Source: Teichococcus wenyumeiae (GTDB lineage: Bacteria; Pseudomonadota; Alphaproteobacteria; Acetobacterales; Acetobacteraceae). From it: a stretch of 64,000 nt of DNA. The DNA lies in the NCBI RefSeq assembly GCF_003696345.1, contig NZ_RFLX01000004.1, positions 62,001-126,000 of the forward strand, given 5' to 3'. The notes below the pieces were generated by a model that saw only the letters and a program-made list of their open reading frames with translations, made no database searches and had not been told where the DNA came from. Positions 45,478 to 54,452 of this stretch are shown here, in pieces. The translations under genes and the position numbers were made by a program. Position 1 is the stretch's first letter. Each line of letters begins with the position of its first letter.

Positions 45478-46806
45478 ATGGGCCATGATGCCGGCATGCT
45501 TCCCCAAGGCATCCTCGCCGCCATCCGCTTCGGCCTGGGCCCGCGGCCGGACCAACCCGTGCCGGCGGATGCCGTTGCCTGGCTGAAAGCGCAGATTCGC
45601 GACCCCGCCCTCCCGCCGCCCTTGCCCGAGGGCTGGGAGCGGACGCCGACGGCTGCGGACGGCCTGGCCATGCTGCGCCAGGACCAGATGAACCGGGCGC
45701 AGCCGGATTACCAGACGCTCGTGCCCGCTTTCTACCGGCTGGAAGCCGCCGCGCTGATGCAGGGCAGCCTGACCACCGCCATGCCCTTCCGGGAGCGGCT
45801 GGTGCTGTTCTGGTCCAACCATCTCAGCGTCAGCGTGCGGGAAGGCAGTGTCCGCGCCCTGGCGGGAGACTACGTCCGCACCGCCATCCGCCCGCATGTC
45901 ACGGGCCGCTTCGAGGACATGCTGGTTGCCGCGATCCGGCATCCGGCCATGCTCTATTACCTGAACCAGGCATCCTCGGTCGGCCCGAACAGCCCGCTGG
46001 GCCAGCGGCAGCGGCGCGGGCTGAACGAGAATCTGGCGCGCGAGGTCCTGGAGCTGCACACCCTCTCCCCGGTCTCCGGCTACACCCAGGCTGATGTCAC
46101 GGAATTCGCCCGGCTGCTGACTGGCCTGAGGGTCGAAACCGCCAACGAGCCGCTCGGCAGCCGATTTTGGCCCACTGCGCATGAACCCGGCGCCAAGACC
46201 ATCCTGGGCCAGCGCTTCGAGGAGGGGCCGGAGCAGATCGACGCCGCGCTGCGCTGGCTGGCCCGGCATGAGGCAACCCACCGGCACCTCGCCCTGAAGC
46301 TGGCCCGGCACTTTGTGGCCGATGCGCCGCCCCCGGCCGTGATTGACCGCCTCTTCGCCGTGCTGTGGAACAGCGGCGGTGACCTCGCCGCCGCTGCCGA
46401 GGCCTTGGTGGACCTGCCGGAGGCCTGGGATCGCCCTCTGGCTAAGCTGCGCACGCCGCAGGACTTCGTGCTGGCCAGCATGCGCATCCTTGGTGCCGCG
46501 CCGGAGCTTGCGCCAATGGCGGTGAGCGGTGTCGCCTCCCTCAACCAGGCAGTCTGGCTCGCCCCCGCCCCGATCGGTTGGCCGGACTCCGCGGAAGGCT
46601 GGCTGCACCCTGAGGGCATGATCCGCCGGATGGAGCTGGCCTATAGCCTCGCCGGCCGCTTCAGCCGGCTGAACCCCAATGAGCTGGTGCCGATCGCGCT
46701 GGGCCCCCTCGCTCGGCAGGAAACCATCCGGGCGATCAAAGGCGCCGGCTCGGTCCGCGACGGCCTCACCCTCCTGCTCGCCAGCCCGGAGTTCCAGCGC
46801 CGATGA
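45478..46806 (+). CDS. DUF1800 domain-containing protein
   Basis: The 442-aa protein has the DUF1800 pattern: RFGLGPRPDQPV near the N-terminus, FRERLVLFWSNHLSVSV near 107-123, LNENLAREVLELHTL near 183-197, GYTQADVTEFARLLTG and ATHRHLALKLARHFV. Function is unknown; it is nearly always paired with a DUF1501 gene, as here. ATG 45478 was chosen, with GTG 45469 and ATG 45496 as alternatives. It overlaps the next gene by 4 nt (ATGA). Confidence 0.88.
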   Translation: MGHDAGMLPQGILAAIRFGLGPRPDQPVPADAVAWLKAQIRDPALPPPLPEGWERTPTAADGLAMLRQDQMNRAQPDYQTLVPAFYRLEAAALMQGSLTTAMPFRERLVLFWSNHLSVSVREGSVRALAGDYVRTAIRPHVTGRFEDMLVAAIRHPAMLYYLNQASSVGPNSPLGQRQRRGLNENLAREVLELHTLSPVSGYTQADVTEFARLLTGLRVETANEPLGSRFWPTAHEPGAKTILGQRFEEGPEQIDAALRWLARHEATHRHLALKLARHFVADAPPPAVIDRLFAVLWNSGGDLAAAAEALVDLPEAWDRPLAKLRTPQDFVLASMRILGAAPELAPMAVSGVASLNQAVWLAPAPIGWPDSAEGWLHPEGMIRRMELAYSLAGRFSRLNPNELVPIALGPLARQETIRAIKGAGSVRDGLTLLLASPEFQRR

Positions 46807-48011
46807 GCAAGACCTCACTTCATCTGCCCCGGCTCGGCCGCCGTGGCCTCCTGCTGGGCCTGTCGGCCATGGCGGTGGCCGGACAGGCTCGGCTGGCGCT
46901 GGCACAGCCTGCCGCTACCCCGCAGGAGGCCCGTCTGGTGGTCGTGTTGCTGCGCGGCGCCCTGGACGGGCTGGCGGCGGTGCAGGCCTATGGCGATGCG
47001 GATTTCGCGGCCTTGCGCGGTCCCCTGGCCCTGCCCGAGCCGGGCAATGAGGAAGGCCTGCTGGACCTCGGCGGCTTTTTCGGGCTGCACCCGACCCTGG
47101 CCCAGGTGCATGAGATGTACCGGGCCAATCAGGCACTGATCGTCCATGCCGCTGCCGGATCCTATCGCACCCGCAGCCACTTCGATGCCCAGGACATGCT
47201 GGAAAGCGGCGCTTCCGAGCGTCTGAGCTCCGGCTGGCTGAACCGCGCGCTTGAGGCGATCCCCGACCGCCCCGGCGCCGATGCCCGCACCGGCCTCGCG
47301 GTGGGACTGGACATGCCGCTGCTGCTGCGCGGCAAGGTGCCGGTCGGCATGTATGCCAGCCCGCGCGGCGGCCGTCCGGACCCGGACCTCTACGCCCGCT
47401 TCGCCGACCTGGCGCATGATGACCCGCTGCTGGGCCCGGCGGTCATGGAGGGGCTGCGGGCCAGAGGCTTCGCGGCGGACCGGCTGGATGACGGGCTTCG
47501 CAAGGCGGGCGGCTTCCCCTCGCTCTGCGGCATCGCCGGGCGGTTGCTGGCGGACCCCGCCGGACCGCGTGTGGCCGCGCTGGAAACCGGGGGCTGGGAC
47601 ACCCATTCCTCGCAGATGAGCCGGCTGAACTACCCGTTGCGGCAGTTGGACGAAGGGCTCGGCTCGCTCAAGGCGCAGCTTGGCAGCGCCTGGCAGCATA
47701 CGGCTGTGCTGGTGATGACCGAATTCGGCCGCACTGTGCGGGCCAACGGCAACCAGGGTACCGACCATGGCACGGGCGGCGTGGCCTTTCTGCTCGGCGG
47801 CGCGATCGCGGGCGGCAGGGTCGCAGCCGACTGGCCAGGCCTGGGAGCCGGCAAGCTGCTGGAGGACCGCGACCTGCAGCCTACGGTCGACCTGCGCGAG
47901 ATCGCCAAGGGGCTGCTGCGCGACCACCTGCGACTACCGGCGACGGCGCTGGAAGCAGCCTTTCCCGACAGCAGGGAGGTCGTGCCGAAAGGCGGCCTCC
48001 TGGCCACCTAG
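46803..48011 (+). CDS. DUF1501 domain-containing protein with Tat-like signal
   Basis: The 402-aa protein has a twin-arginine-like signal (LGRRGLLLGL, followed by a hydrophobic stretch, cleavage near ALAQP). The core carries VVVLLRGALDGLAAVQAY near residues 42-59 and ETGGWDTHSSQ, as in DUF1501, which is distantly sulfatase-like. It likely acts outside the cytoplasm with its DUF1800 partner. It is translationally coupled to that gene and ends 8 nt before the convergent dksA. Confidence 0.87.
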   Translation: MSKTSLHLPRLGRRGLLLGLSAMAVAGQARLALAQPAATPQEARLVVVLLRGALDGLAAVQAYGDADFAALRGPLALPEPGNEEGLLDLGGFFGLHPTLAQVHEMYRANQALIVHAAAGSYRTRSHFDAQDMLESGASERLSSGWLNRALEAIPDRPGADARTGLAVGLDMPLLLRGKVPVGMYASPRGGRPDPDLYARFADLAHDDPLLGPAVMEGLRARGFAADRLDDGLRKAGGFPSLCGIAGRLLADPAGPRVAALETGGWDTHSSQMSRLNYPLRQLDEGLGSLKAQLGSAWQHTAVLVMTEFGRTVRANGNQGTDHGTGGVAFLLGGAIAGGRVAADWPGLGAGKLLEDRDLQPTVDLREIAKGLLRDHLRLPATALEAAFPDSREVVPKGGLLAT

Positions 48012-48019
48012 CATGCGCC

Positions 48020-48436
48020 TCAGTCGTCGCGGTGGATGCGCTCCATCCGCTCATGCCGCTCCTGCGCCTCGATCGACAGCGTGGCGATCGGGCGGGCCTC
48101 GAGGCGGCGCAGGCCGATCGGCTCGCCTGTTTCCTCGCAATAGCCGTAGCTGCCGTTCGCGATGCGGTCCAGCGCCTGGTCGATCTTGGAAATCAGCTTA
48201 CGGGCACGGTCGCGGGTGCGAAGTTCCAGTGCCCGGTCGGTCTCGACACTGGCCCGATCCGTGAGGTCGGCTTCGGCAATGCCGCCTTCCCCGAGGCTGG
48301 CCAGAGTATCCCCGGCTTCTCGCAACAGGTCCTGTCGCCAGCGCAGCAGCTTCTGGCGGAAATACGCCTGCTGCAGGGGATTCATAAATTCCTCGGTGTC
48401 CGAGGGCCGATAATCAGGCGGCAACGTGATCAGCAT
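48020..48436 (-). CDS. dksA: RNA polymerase-binding transcription factor DksA
   Basis: The 138-aa protein has the DksA coiled coil (residues 30-95) with the tip DRA at 60-62, ELRTRDRARKLISKIDQAL and the globular part GYCEETGEPIGLRRLEARPIA. Of the four zinc cysteines of E. coli DksA only Cys100 remains, the single-cysteine alphaproteobacterial type. It binds RNA polymerase and acts with ppGpp. ATG 48436 follows GGGGGA. Confidence 0.9.
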   Translation of the reverse strand: MLITLPPDYRPSDTEEFMNPLQQAYFRQKLLRWRQDLLREAGDTLASLGEGGIAEADLTDRASVETDRALELRTRDRARKLISKIDQALDRIANGSYGYCEETGEPIGLRRLEARPIATLSIEAQERHERMERIHRDD

Positions 48437-48500
48437 TGAACTTGATCCCCCGACCAACAGGGGGAGCAGTCTGCTCGACTCCCTTCCCCTGGGCGGGCGG

Positions 48501-48529
48501 AACATAACGTTGAGCTTTACGCAACGCAA
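48501..48529 (-). promoter_or_regulatory. dksA: Possible dksA promoter in an AT-rich gap
   Basis: The 191 bp between fabH and dksA are much richer in A and T than the rest. On the minus strand TTGCGT (48529-48524) and TATGTT (48506-48501) are spaced 17 nt, 64 nt before the dksA ATG. Other TATAAT-like sequences lie nearer fabH. Confidence 0.4.
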
Positions 48530-48627
48530 ACGGGACTCGAGGCGTTATAGCCTTCCAATTATCACCGATTTGTTTATTACCGCCTCAAAAATAAGCAAAC
48601 TGTCCAGTCTGCAAGCATTAATACTTC

Positions 48628-49602
48628 TTAGAAACGAGCGAGCGCGGCGCCCCAGGTCAAACCACCGCCAATGGCTTCCATCAGCACCAGTTCGCCGGGC
48701 TTGATCCGGCCATCGCGGGTGGCTTCCGCCAGTGCTAGGGGAATCGAGGCGGCCGAGGTATTCGCATGCCGGCCAACGGTGGTTACCACGCGCTCCGGCG
48801 GCAGGCCGAGCTTGCGCCCCATGGCATCGATGATGCGCTGATTGGCCTGATGCGGCACCAGCCAGGAGACATCGGCCTTGTCCAGGCCATTGGCAGCCAG
48901 AGCCTCATCCACCACCGAGGCCAGCTTCGAAACGGCATGGCGGAACACCTCACGGCCCGTCATGCGGACCATGCGGCTGGCGGGATCGACACTCAGGATA
49001 TCGCCATGCGTGCCATCGGCATGGAGGTGGCAGGACAACACGCCGCGCCCTTCGGCGGTATCGGTCGGGACGGCGCGCATCACCACGGCACCAGCCCCAT
49101 CCCCGAAGAGCACGCAGGTGCTGCGATCCGTCCAGTCCAGCAACCGGGTGAAGACCTCGGAGCCAATAACCAGGGCGCAGCGGGCCTGCCCGGCGCGCAG
49201 CATCGAATCGGCCACGGAAAGCGCGTAGACGAAGCCGGTGCAGGCGGCCGAGATATCGAAAGCGAAGCCGCGCGTCACGCCCAGCTTGGCCTGGACCCTG
49301 GCTGCGGTGGAGGGAAAGGCCGAATCCGGCGTGGCCGTGGCCACGATGATGGCATCAACCTCGGAAACATCGATGCCAGCCTGCGCCAGCGCTTCCCGTG
49401 CCGCCGCCGCGCCCATGTCGCCGGTCGTTTCCCCAGCGGCGGCCAGATGGCGCTGGCGGATGCCGGTGCGCTCGACGATCCATTCATCGGAGGTATCGAG
49501 GCCGTAGCGCTGCGCGACCGCGTCGTTGTCCAGCACTTCCGCCGGCAGATAGCCGCCAGTACCGACGATAACGGAGCGAATGTCCGAGGCGGAGGAAGTC
49601 AT
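48628..49602 (-). CDS. fabH: Beta-ketoacyl-ACP synthase III
   Basis: The 324-aa protein has the KAS III catalytic triad Cys121 (DISAACTGFVYA), His251 (VPHQANQRI) and Asn281 (GRHANTSAAS). It starts fatty acid synthesis by condensing acetyl-CoA with malonyl-ACP. It lies 38 nt after plsX in the usual rpmF-plsX-fabH order. The ihfA gene that often follows in alphaproteobacteria is absent; dksA comes next. Confidence 0.95.
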   Translation of the reverse strand: MTSSASDIRSVIVGTGGYLPAEVLDNDAVAQRYGLDTSDEWIVERTGIRQRHLAAAGETTGDMGAAAAREALAQAGIDVSEVDAIIVATATPDSAFPSTAARVQAKLGVTRGFAFDISAACTGFVYALSVADSMLRAGQARCALVIGSEVFTRLLDWTDRSTCVLFGDGAGAVVMRAVPTDTAEGRGVLSCHLHADGTHGDILSVDPASRMVRMTGREVFRHAVSKLASVVDEALAANGLDKADVSWLVPHQANQRIIDAMGRKLGLPPERVVTTVGRHANTSAASIPLALAEATRDGRIKPGELVLMEAIGGGLTWGAALARF

Positions 49603-49640
49603 GGATCAGGTATCGTCCGAAGTGTTGCGGCGGGACGGGC

Positions 49641-50747
49641 TTATTCGGTGGTCAGGCTGGCGGGCGCGGCCGGGTTGCGGCTCGGCATGGCGGCCAGACC
49701 TTCGCGGATGCGGTCATTCACCCGATGCGTCACCATGTCCATGGCCACATCCACCGCGTGGGCGAAACCCAACGCATCGGTGCCACCATGGCTCTTCACC
49801 AGCAGGCCGTTAAGCCCGATCAGCACCGCACCGTTGTAGCGGCGGGGGTCCATCCATTCCCGCAGCCGGTCCAGTGCCGGCTTGGCCAGCAGATAGCCGA
49901 GCTTGGCCATGAGCGATGACGTGAAGACCTGCTTCAGCAGCCCAGCCACCAGCTTCAGAGCGCCCTCACCCGTCTTCAGGGCGACATTGCCGGTGAAGCC
50001 ATCCGTCACCACCACATCGACAGTGCCGGAGGTGATGTCATGCCCCTCCACGAAACCGTGGAAATTGGCGGCCAGTGGCGAGACCTTGAGCATGTCGGCG
50101 GCCAGGCGGACGCGCTCGTCGCCCTTCAGCTCCTCGCTGCCGACATTCATCAGGCCGATGGAAGGATTGGGCAGGCCCAGCACCGCGCGGGCGAAGGCAT
50201 CGCCCATCACGGCGAATTCCACCAGGTTGCGCGCGTCGCAGGCGATATTGGCGCCCAGGTCCAGCAGCACGACATCGCCGCGCGCGGAAGGGCCAATGGC
50301 CGCCAGCGCCGGACGGTCGATCTCGGGCAGCGTCTTCACGACGATCTTGCCCAAGGCCATCAAGGCGCCGGTATTGCCTGCGGAAACAACGCCGGCGGCC
50401 TCGCCGGCCGCCACGGCGTCGATGGCGACGCGCATGGAGGACTGGCGCATCCGCAGCGCCGCCGTCGGCTTCATGTCGCCGGACACGACGTCCGGCGCAT
50501 GACGCAGGGCGCAGGCCTTTGCCGCGCGGGCGCGCTTTGCCAGCAGCGGCGTCAGCCGGCTTTCATCGCCCACGAGCAGGAAACGCGCCTTCGGGTGGCG
50601 CTCGGCGGCGAGCTCCAGCCCATCCAGCACCGACTCCGGCGCATGATCCCCGCCCATCGCATCGATGGCGAGGTCATAAGCGCCGGTGACGGGCTGCTTG
50701 GCCTCGCCCTCAAGAGAAGCGGCCCGGGAGGATTCCACCTGGGACAA
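49641..50747 (-). CDS. plsX: Phosphate acyltransferase PlsX
   Basis: The 368-aa protein has the PlsX hallmarks LAIDAMGGDHAPESVL near residues 26-41, VSAGNTGALMALG near 120-132 and VVTDGFTGNVALKTGEG near 246-262. It makes acyl-phosphate from acyl-ACP for phospholipid synthesis. The start appears to be TTG 50747, since no ATG lies before the conserved core; the ribosome site (ACGGAAG) is modest. It is 32 nt after rpmF. Confidence 0.94.
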   Translation of the reverse strand: MSQVESSRAASLEGEAKQPVTGAYDLAIDAMGGDHAPESVLDGLELAAERHPKARFLLVGDESRLTPLLAKRARAAKACALRHAPDVVSGDMKPTAALRMRQSSMRVAIDAVAAGEAAGVVSAGNTGALMALGKIVVKTLPEIDRPALAAIGPSARGDVVLLDLGANIACDARNLVEFAVMGDAFARAVLGLPNPSIGLMNVGSEELKGDERVRLAADMLKVSPLAANFHGFVEGHDITSGTVDVVVTDGFTGNVALKTGEGALKLVAGLLKQVFTSSLMAKLGYLLAKPALDRLREWMDPRRYNGAVLIGLNGLLVKSHGGTDALGFAHAVDVAMDMVTHRVNDRIREGLAAMPSRNPAAPASLTTE

Positions 50748-50779
50748 AATCGCTACTTCCGTAGGGCGTGCCGTGGCTG

Positions 50780-50983
50780 TCAGACGCGAACCGCGGCCTT
50801 CAGGGCCTTGCCGGCCGCGACGACCTCACGGCCATCGTAGTGACCGCAGGACGCGCAGATGTGGTGCGGGCGCTTCAGCTCACCGCAGTTCGGGCACTCG
50901 TGGTGCGCCTGGGCGGACAGAGCCAGATGGCTGCGGCGCATGCCACGGCGGGACGGCGAAACTTTCTTCTTCGGAACGGCCAT
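50780..50983 (-). CDS. rpmF: 50S ribosomal protein L32
   Basis: The 67-aa protein begins [19 protein letters not shown] and has a full zinc ribbon CPNC...CASC (residues 30-33 and 43-46). It is the first gene of the rpmF-plsX-fabH operon. GAGAGG precedes the ATG. Confidence 0.97.
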   Translation of the reverse strand: MAVPKKKVSPSRRGMRRSHLALSAQAHHECPNCGELKRPHHICASCGHYDGREVVAAGKALKAAVRV

Positions 50984-51099
50984 GGCGCCGGGCCTCTCTT
51001 TTCTCTGCTCGTGCTGTAGAAGTAGCAGCGGTCAATAAGGAAGGCGGCGCATTACCACCGCACCCCCAAAGGTGCAAGCATTGCAACGGGAGTCGCACC

Positions 51100-51846
51100 T
51101 CAGTCGAGCCGGACAGCGTAGCGATAATGCTCGGTATCGATCAGCGACACGCGGTGCTCGACGACCCTGCGGGCGATGTCATAGGCCAGGCGCTGCACCA
51201 TCAGCAGCGGCTTTCCCTCGGCTAGGCCAAGCACCGCCGCCTCCTCAGGCCCCGCCAGCTGGGCGGAGAGATCTTCCTCCGCATGCTCAATGGTCACGCC
51301 ATGGGCGCGCTGGAGATGAACGTAGAGTTCGGTGGTCAGCTCGCCCTCGGGCAGATGGAAGCCGGGCAGCCGCGCCTCCACCAAGGTGCAGCGCTCGAAG
51401 ATACGCGGCACGCCATCCACCGTCCGCAGGCGCCGGAGCCGGAAGATAGGCGTGCCTTGCGGCAGTCGCAGGGCAGCCGCCTCCGATTCGTCCGCCTCTC
51501 CCGGCTCGCAGGACAGGACCTTGATGTGGGAGACGACGGCGGTGCCGCTCAGGTCCCGCAGGCGGAAGAAGTGGAAGCGGGCGGTGTCGCCGGTATGGCG
51601 CAGCACCGTGGTGCCACGGCCCTGGCGCCGCTCGATCAGGTTGCGCCGCTCCAGCTCCGCCAGCGCTTTCCTGACCGTGCCCTGGGAGACACCGAGTTCC
51701 GCCGCCAGCTCGGGCTCGGCCGGCAGGGAATGGCCGGGTGGCCAGGCACCGCTGGCGATCCGGTCGATCAGAACCGTTTCGACCTGCTGGTACAGCGGGC
51801 GCGCGTCGAGCCGTTCCGACGGCTTGAAGGGGTCACTCATGGACAT
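51100..51846 (-). CDS. GntR family regulator, HutC/UTRA subfamily
   Basis: The 248-aa protein has an N-terminal winged helix ([15 protein letters not shown], then [22 protein letters not shown]) and a C-terminal UTRA effector domain (about 85-245). The ligand is unknown. A perfect 14-bp palindrome 106 nt upstream fits the GT-TA-AC form of HutC-subfamily operators, so autoregulation is likely. The gene is divergent from a SulP transporter. It is distinct from the hutC at 58915. Confidence 0.9.
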   Translation of the reverse strand: MSMSDPFKPSERLDARPLYQQVETVLIDRIASGAWPPGHSLPAEPELAAELGVSQGTVRKALAELERRNLIERRQGRGTTVLRHTGDTARFHFFRLRDLSGTAVVSHIKVLSCEPGEADESEAAALRLPQGTPIFRLRRLRTVDGVPRIFERCTLVEARLPGFHLPEGELTTELYVHLQRAHGVTIEHAEEDLSAQLAGPEEAAVLGLAEGKPLLMVQRLAYDIARRVVEHRVSLIDTEHYRYAVRLD

Positions 51847-51952
51847 GAAGGATAAGGGACTCCGGCAATCCGTCGGGCGCGATTCGCGGCATTGCTTCGC
51901 TGTTTTCCCGATCCTGACCGCGTGATCAAGCCGCCGCCCGAATCAGACTTGT

Positions 51953-51966
51953 GTCTTATATAAGAC
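51953..51966. promoter_or_regulatory. Perfect palindrome, candidate GntR operator
   Basis: GTCTTATATAAGAC is a perfect 14-bp palindrome in the 438-bp gap between the GntR gene and sulP. It carries GT at one end, TA in the centre and AC at the other, as in HutC-subfamily operators, and contains TATAAG on both strands that could serve as -10 elements. It is one of the few AT-rich sites in the region. Confidence 0.55.
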
Positions 51967-52084
51967 CTAGGTAGAGAGAGGTCTCTCGGGATTGCTCCGC
52001 AGGCCGAGTTTGGGGAGGAAGATCCCGTAACGGGACACGTGTCGACGGCGCCGGGCTTGAGAGCCCAGGCGCCGTCCGCGTTTT
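51967..52084 (+). ncRNA. Candidate short RNA or leader upstream of sulP
   Basis: Downstream of the palindrome the plus strand can form three helices: CTCGG/CCGAG around 51984-52008, TCCCG/CGGGA at 52023-52035, and the strong hairpin at 52044-52076 followed by CGCG and TTTT. Together they resemble a structured RNA of about 110 nt ending at an intrinsic terminator. I match it to no known family. No good -35 box is visible and the boundaries are guesses. Confidence 0.3.
52044..52084 (+). terminator. Terminator-like hairpin in the sulP upstream region
   Basis: GACGGCGCC then GGGCT pairs with AGCCC then GGCGCCGTC (14 bp, one bulged A at 52067, loop TGAG), followed four nt later by TTTT at 52081-52084. 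It is 200 nt before sulP, so it would end a short transcript or attenuate sulP. It is T-tailed only on the plus strand. Confidence 0.5.
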
Positions 52085-52284
52085 CAGCCAAGACAACTGT
52101 TGGTTGCGACTGATGCCCTGCGACGTTACGCTGTGCAACGCAGCATGACGGCAGGAAGGCCAATGTAGGCTTCGCATCCCGATCTGGTCTCCCCATCCCG
52201 AACGCGCGGCTTTGCCGCCGCGGCGCGGGCGGTCGACCGTCGTTCGACGCGAATCCTCCCCGTGCCCTTCCAGAAGTATTCCGC

Positions 52285-53772
52285 ATGTCCTTTTTTGCTC
52301 CCGGCCGCTTGCGCGCCGAATGGTTTGGCAATGTGCGCGCCGACCTGCTATCCGGCCTTGTCGTCGCCCTGGCGTTGATTCCCGAGGCCATCGCCTTCTC
52401 CATCATCGCCGGCGTTGACCCGAAGGTGGGGCTCTATGCCTCCTTCTCCATCGCCGTCATCACGGCCATCGCGGGCGGACGGCCGGCGATGATCTCGGCG
52501 GCCACGGCCGCCATGGCGGTGGTGGTCGTGGACCTGGTGAAGGACCACGGGCTGCAATACCTCTTCGCCACCACGATCCTGACCGGCATCATCCAGATCC
52601 TGGCCGGCGCCGCGCGGCTCGGGCGGCTCATGCGCTTCGTGTCCCGCTCCGTGCTGACGGGCTTCATGAACGCGCTGGCCATCCTGATCTTCACGGCGCA
52701 GCTGCCGGAGCTGATCAATGTGCCGCCGCTGACCTATGTGATGGTCGCGGCCGGGCTGGCCATCATCTACCTGCTGCCGCGCGTCACCAAGGCGGTGCCC
52801 TCTCCGCTGGTCTGCATCGCCGTGCTGACGGCGGTCTCGCTGACGCTGGGCCTGGACCTGCGCACGGTGGGCGACATGGGTGCCCTGCCGGACAGCCTGC
52901 CCTCCTTCCTGATCCCGGACGTGCCGCTCAACTGGGACACGCTGCGGATCATCCTGCCCTACGCCGCCACGCTGGCGGCAGTGGGCCTGCTGGAGTCGCT
53001 GCTGACGGCGGCGGTGGTGGATGAGCTGACGGATACCCGCAGCCAGCGGAACCGCGAATGCGTCGGCCAGGGCCTGGCCAATTTCGCCACCGGCTTTCTC
53101 GGCGGCATGCCGGGCTGCGCCATGATTGGGCAGTCGGTGATCAACGTCACCTCCGGTGGCCGTGGCCGGCTTTCCACCTTCATCGCCGGCACGGTGCTGC
53201 TGATGCTGGTGGTGCCGCTGGGCAGCATCGTGGCCCGCGTGCCCATGGCGGCGCTGGTGGCCGTCATGATCATGGTCTCCATCAACACCTTCCAGTGGTC
53301 CGCGGTCCGGACGCTGCTGACGCATCCGCGCTCCTCCTCCATCGTGATGCTGGCGACGGTGCTGGTGGTGGTGCTGACGCATGACCTGGCCAAAGGCGTG
53401 CTGGTGGGCGTGCTGCTCAGCGGCATCTTCTTCGCCGGCAAGGTGCGGCGCCTCTTCGCCGTCACCTCCACCCTGGGTGAGGATGAGCAGAGCCGCCGCT
53501 ATGTCGTGGCAGGCCAGGTCTTCTTCGCCTCGGCCGAGGATTTCGTGGGCGCCTTCGACCTGAGGGAGCCGCTGCGCCAGGTGGAGATCGACGTCTCCGC
53601 CGCGCATTTCTGGGACATCAGCAGCATCGGTGCGCTGGACCGCGTGGTGCTGGCCTTCCGCTCCCGCGGCGCCACCGTGGATGTGGTGGGGCTGAACGAG
53701 GCCAGCGCCACGCTGGTGCAGCAGCTCGGACGGCACGACAAGCCGGGTGCCGCCCTGCCCGCCGGCCACTAA
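52285..53772 (+). CDS. SulP family anion transporter with STAS domain
   Basis: The 495-aa protein has about eleven hydrophobic segments and SulP hallmarks such as [23 protein letters not shown] near residues 29-51 and [26 protein letters not shown] near 272-297. A STAS domain fills the C-terminus (about 405-485). SulP proteins carry sulfate, bicarbonate or dicarboxylates; the substrate is unclear. It is divergent from the GntR gene. Confidence 0.9.
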   Translation: MSFFAPGRLRAEWFGNVRADLLSGLVVALALIPEAIAFSIIAGVDPKVGLYASFSIAVITAIAGGRPAMISAATAAMAVVVVDLVKDHGLQYLFATTILTGIIQILAGAARLGRLMRFVSRSVLTGFMNALAILIFTAQLPELINVPPLTYVMVAAGLAIIYLLPRVTKAVPSPLVCIAVLTAVSLTLGLDLRTVGDMGALPDSLPSFLIPDVPLNWDTLRIILPYAATLAAVGLLESLLTAAVVDELTDTRSQRNRECVGQGLANFATGFLGGMPGCAMIGQSVINVTSGGRGRLSTFIAGTVLLMLVVPLGSIVARVPMAALVAVMIMVSINTFQWSAVRTLLTHPRSSSIVMLATVLVVVLTHDLAKGVLVGVLLSGIFFAGKVRRLFAVTSTLGEDEQSRRYVVAGQVFFASAEDFVGAFDLREPLRQVEIDVSAAHFWDISSIGALDRVVLAFRSRGATVDVVGLNEASATLVQQLGRHDKPGAALPAGH

Positions 53773-53796
53773 GGGCCGGCGGCGCGCCGCAATCCG

Positions 53797-54348
53797 TCAG
53801 GCGGCGCGGGACTTCAGGCGGTCAGCGAAGGCCTTGCGGAACTTCGCCACCTTGGGCGCCACCACGACACGGCAATAGCCGGACCAGGGATTGCGGGTGA
53901 AGTAATCCTGGTGCTCCGCCTCGGCCGGCCAGAAGGTGCCGGCCGGCACCACCTCGGTGACGATCTTGCCCGGCCAGAGCTGCTCGGCATCCAGTTCGGC
54001 GATGATTGCGCGCGCGGTCTCCGCCTGCGTCTCATCCAGGGTCAGGATGATGCTGCGGTACTGCGGGCCGACATCGGCGCCCTGGCGGTCCTTGGTGGTG
54101 GGATCGTGCAGGGTGAAGAAGATGCGCAGGATATCGGCATAGCTGACCACGGCGGGGTCGAAGACCACCTTCACCACCTCGGCATGGCCCGTCTGCTTGC
54201 CGCAGACCTGCTCGTAGGTCGGGTTGGCGGCATGGCCGCCGGCATAGCCGGAAACCACCTCTGTCACGCCGTTCAGGTCGCGATAGGCAGCGTCGATGCA
54301 CCAGAAGCAGCCGCCGCCCAGGATGGCGGTCTCGGTCGTGTTTGTCAT
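53797..54348 (-). CDS. msrA: Peptide methionine sulfoxide reductase MsrA
   Basis: The 183-aa protein has the active site GGGCFWC with nucleophile Cys14 and a resolving Cys late in the chain (SGYCRVVV), plus SGYAGG and GHAEVVKVVFDP. It reduces methionine-S-sulfoxide in proteins. ATG 54348 follows GGAGGG. It converges on sulP with a 24-nt gap and is divergent from the beta-lactamase-fold gene. Confidence 0.95.
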   Translation of the reverse strand: MTNTTETAILGGGCFWCIDAAYRDLNGVTEVVSGYAGGHAANPTYEQVCGKQTGHAEVVKVVFDPAVVSYADILRIFFTLHDPTTKDRQGADVGPQYRSIILTLDETQAETARAIIAELDAEQLWPGKIVTEVVPAGTFWPAEAEHQDYFTRNPWSGYCRVVVAPKVAKFRKAFADRLKSRAA

Positions 54349-54452
54349 GGATGTCCCTCCATCAGGAGAACGGGGTTGGACCAGAGATGGTGTCGCGCCA
54401 TCGCCGCTGCACCCCCTTGCCGGCGGCAGCCTTGAGCGCCACCGTGGCAGGC

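Noticed and set aside
45145-46905. Long minus-strand frame across the fusA upstream gap and DUF1800
   Set aside because: Mostly antisense to DUF1800; the part in the gap has no start with a ribosome site and no recognisable content.
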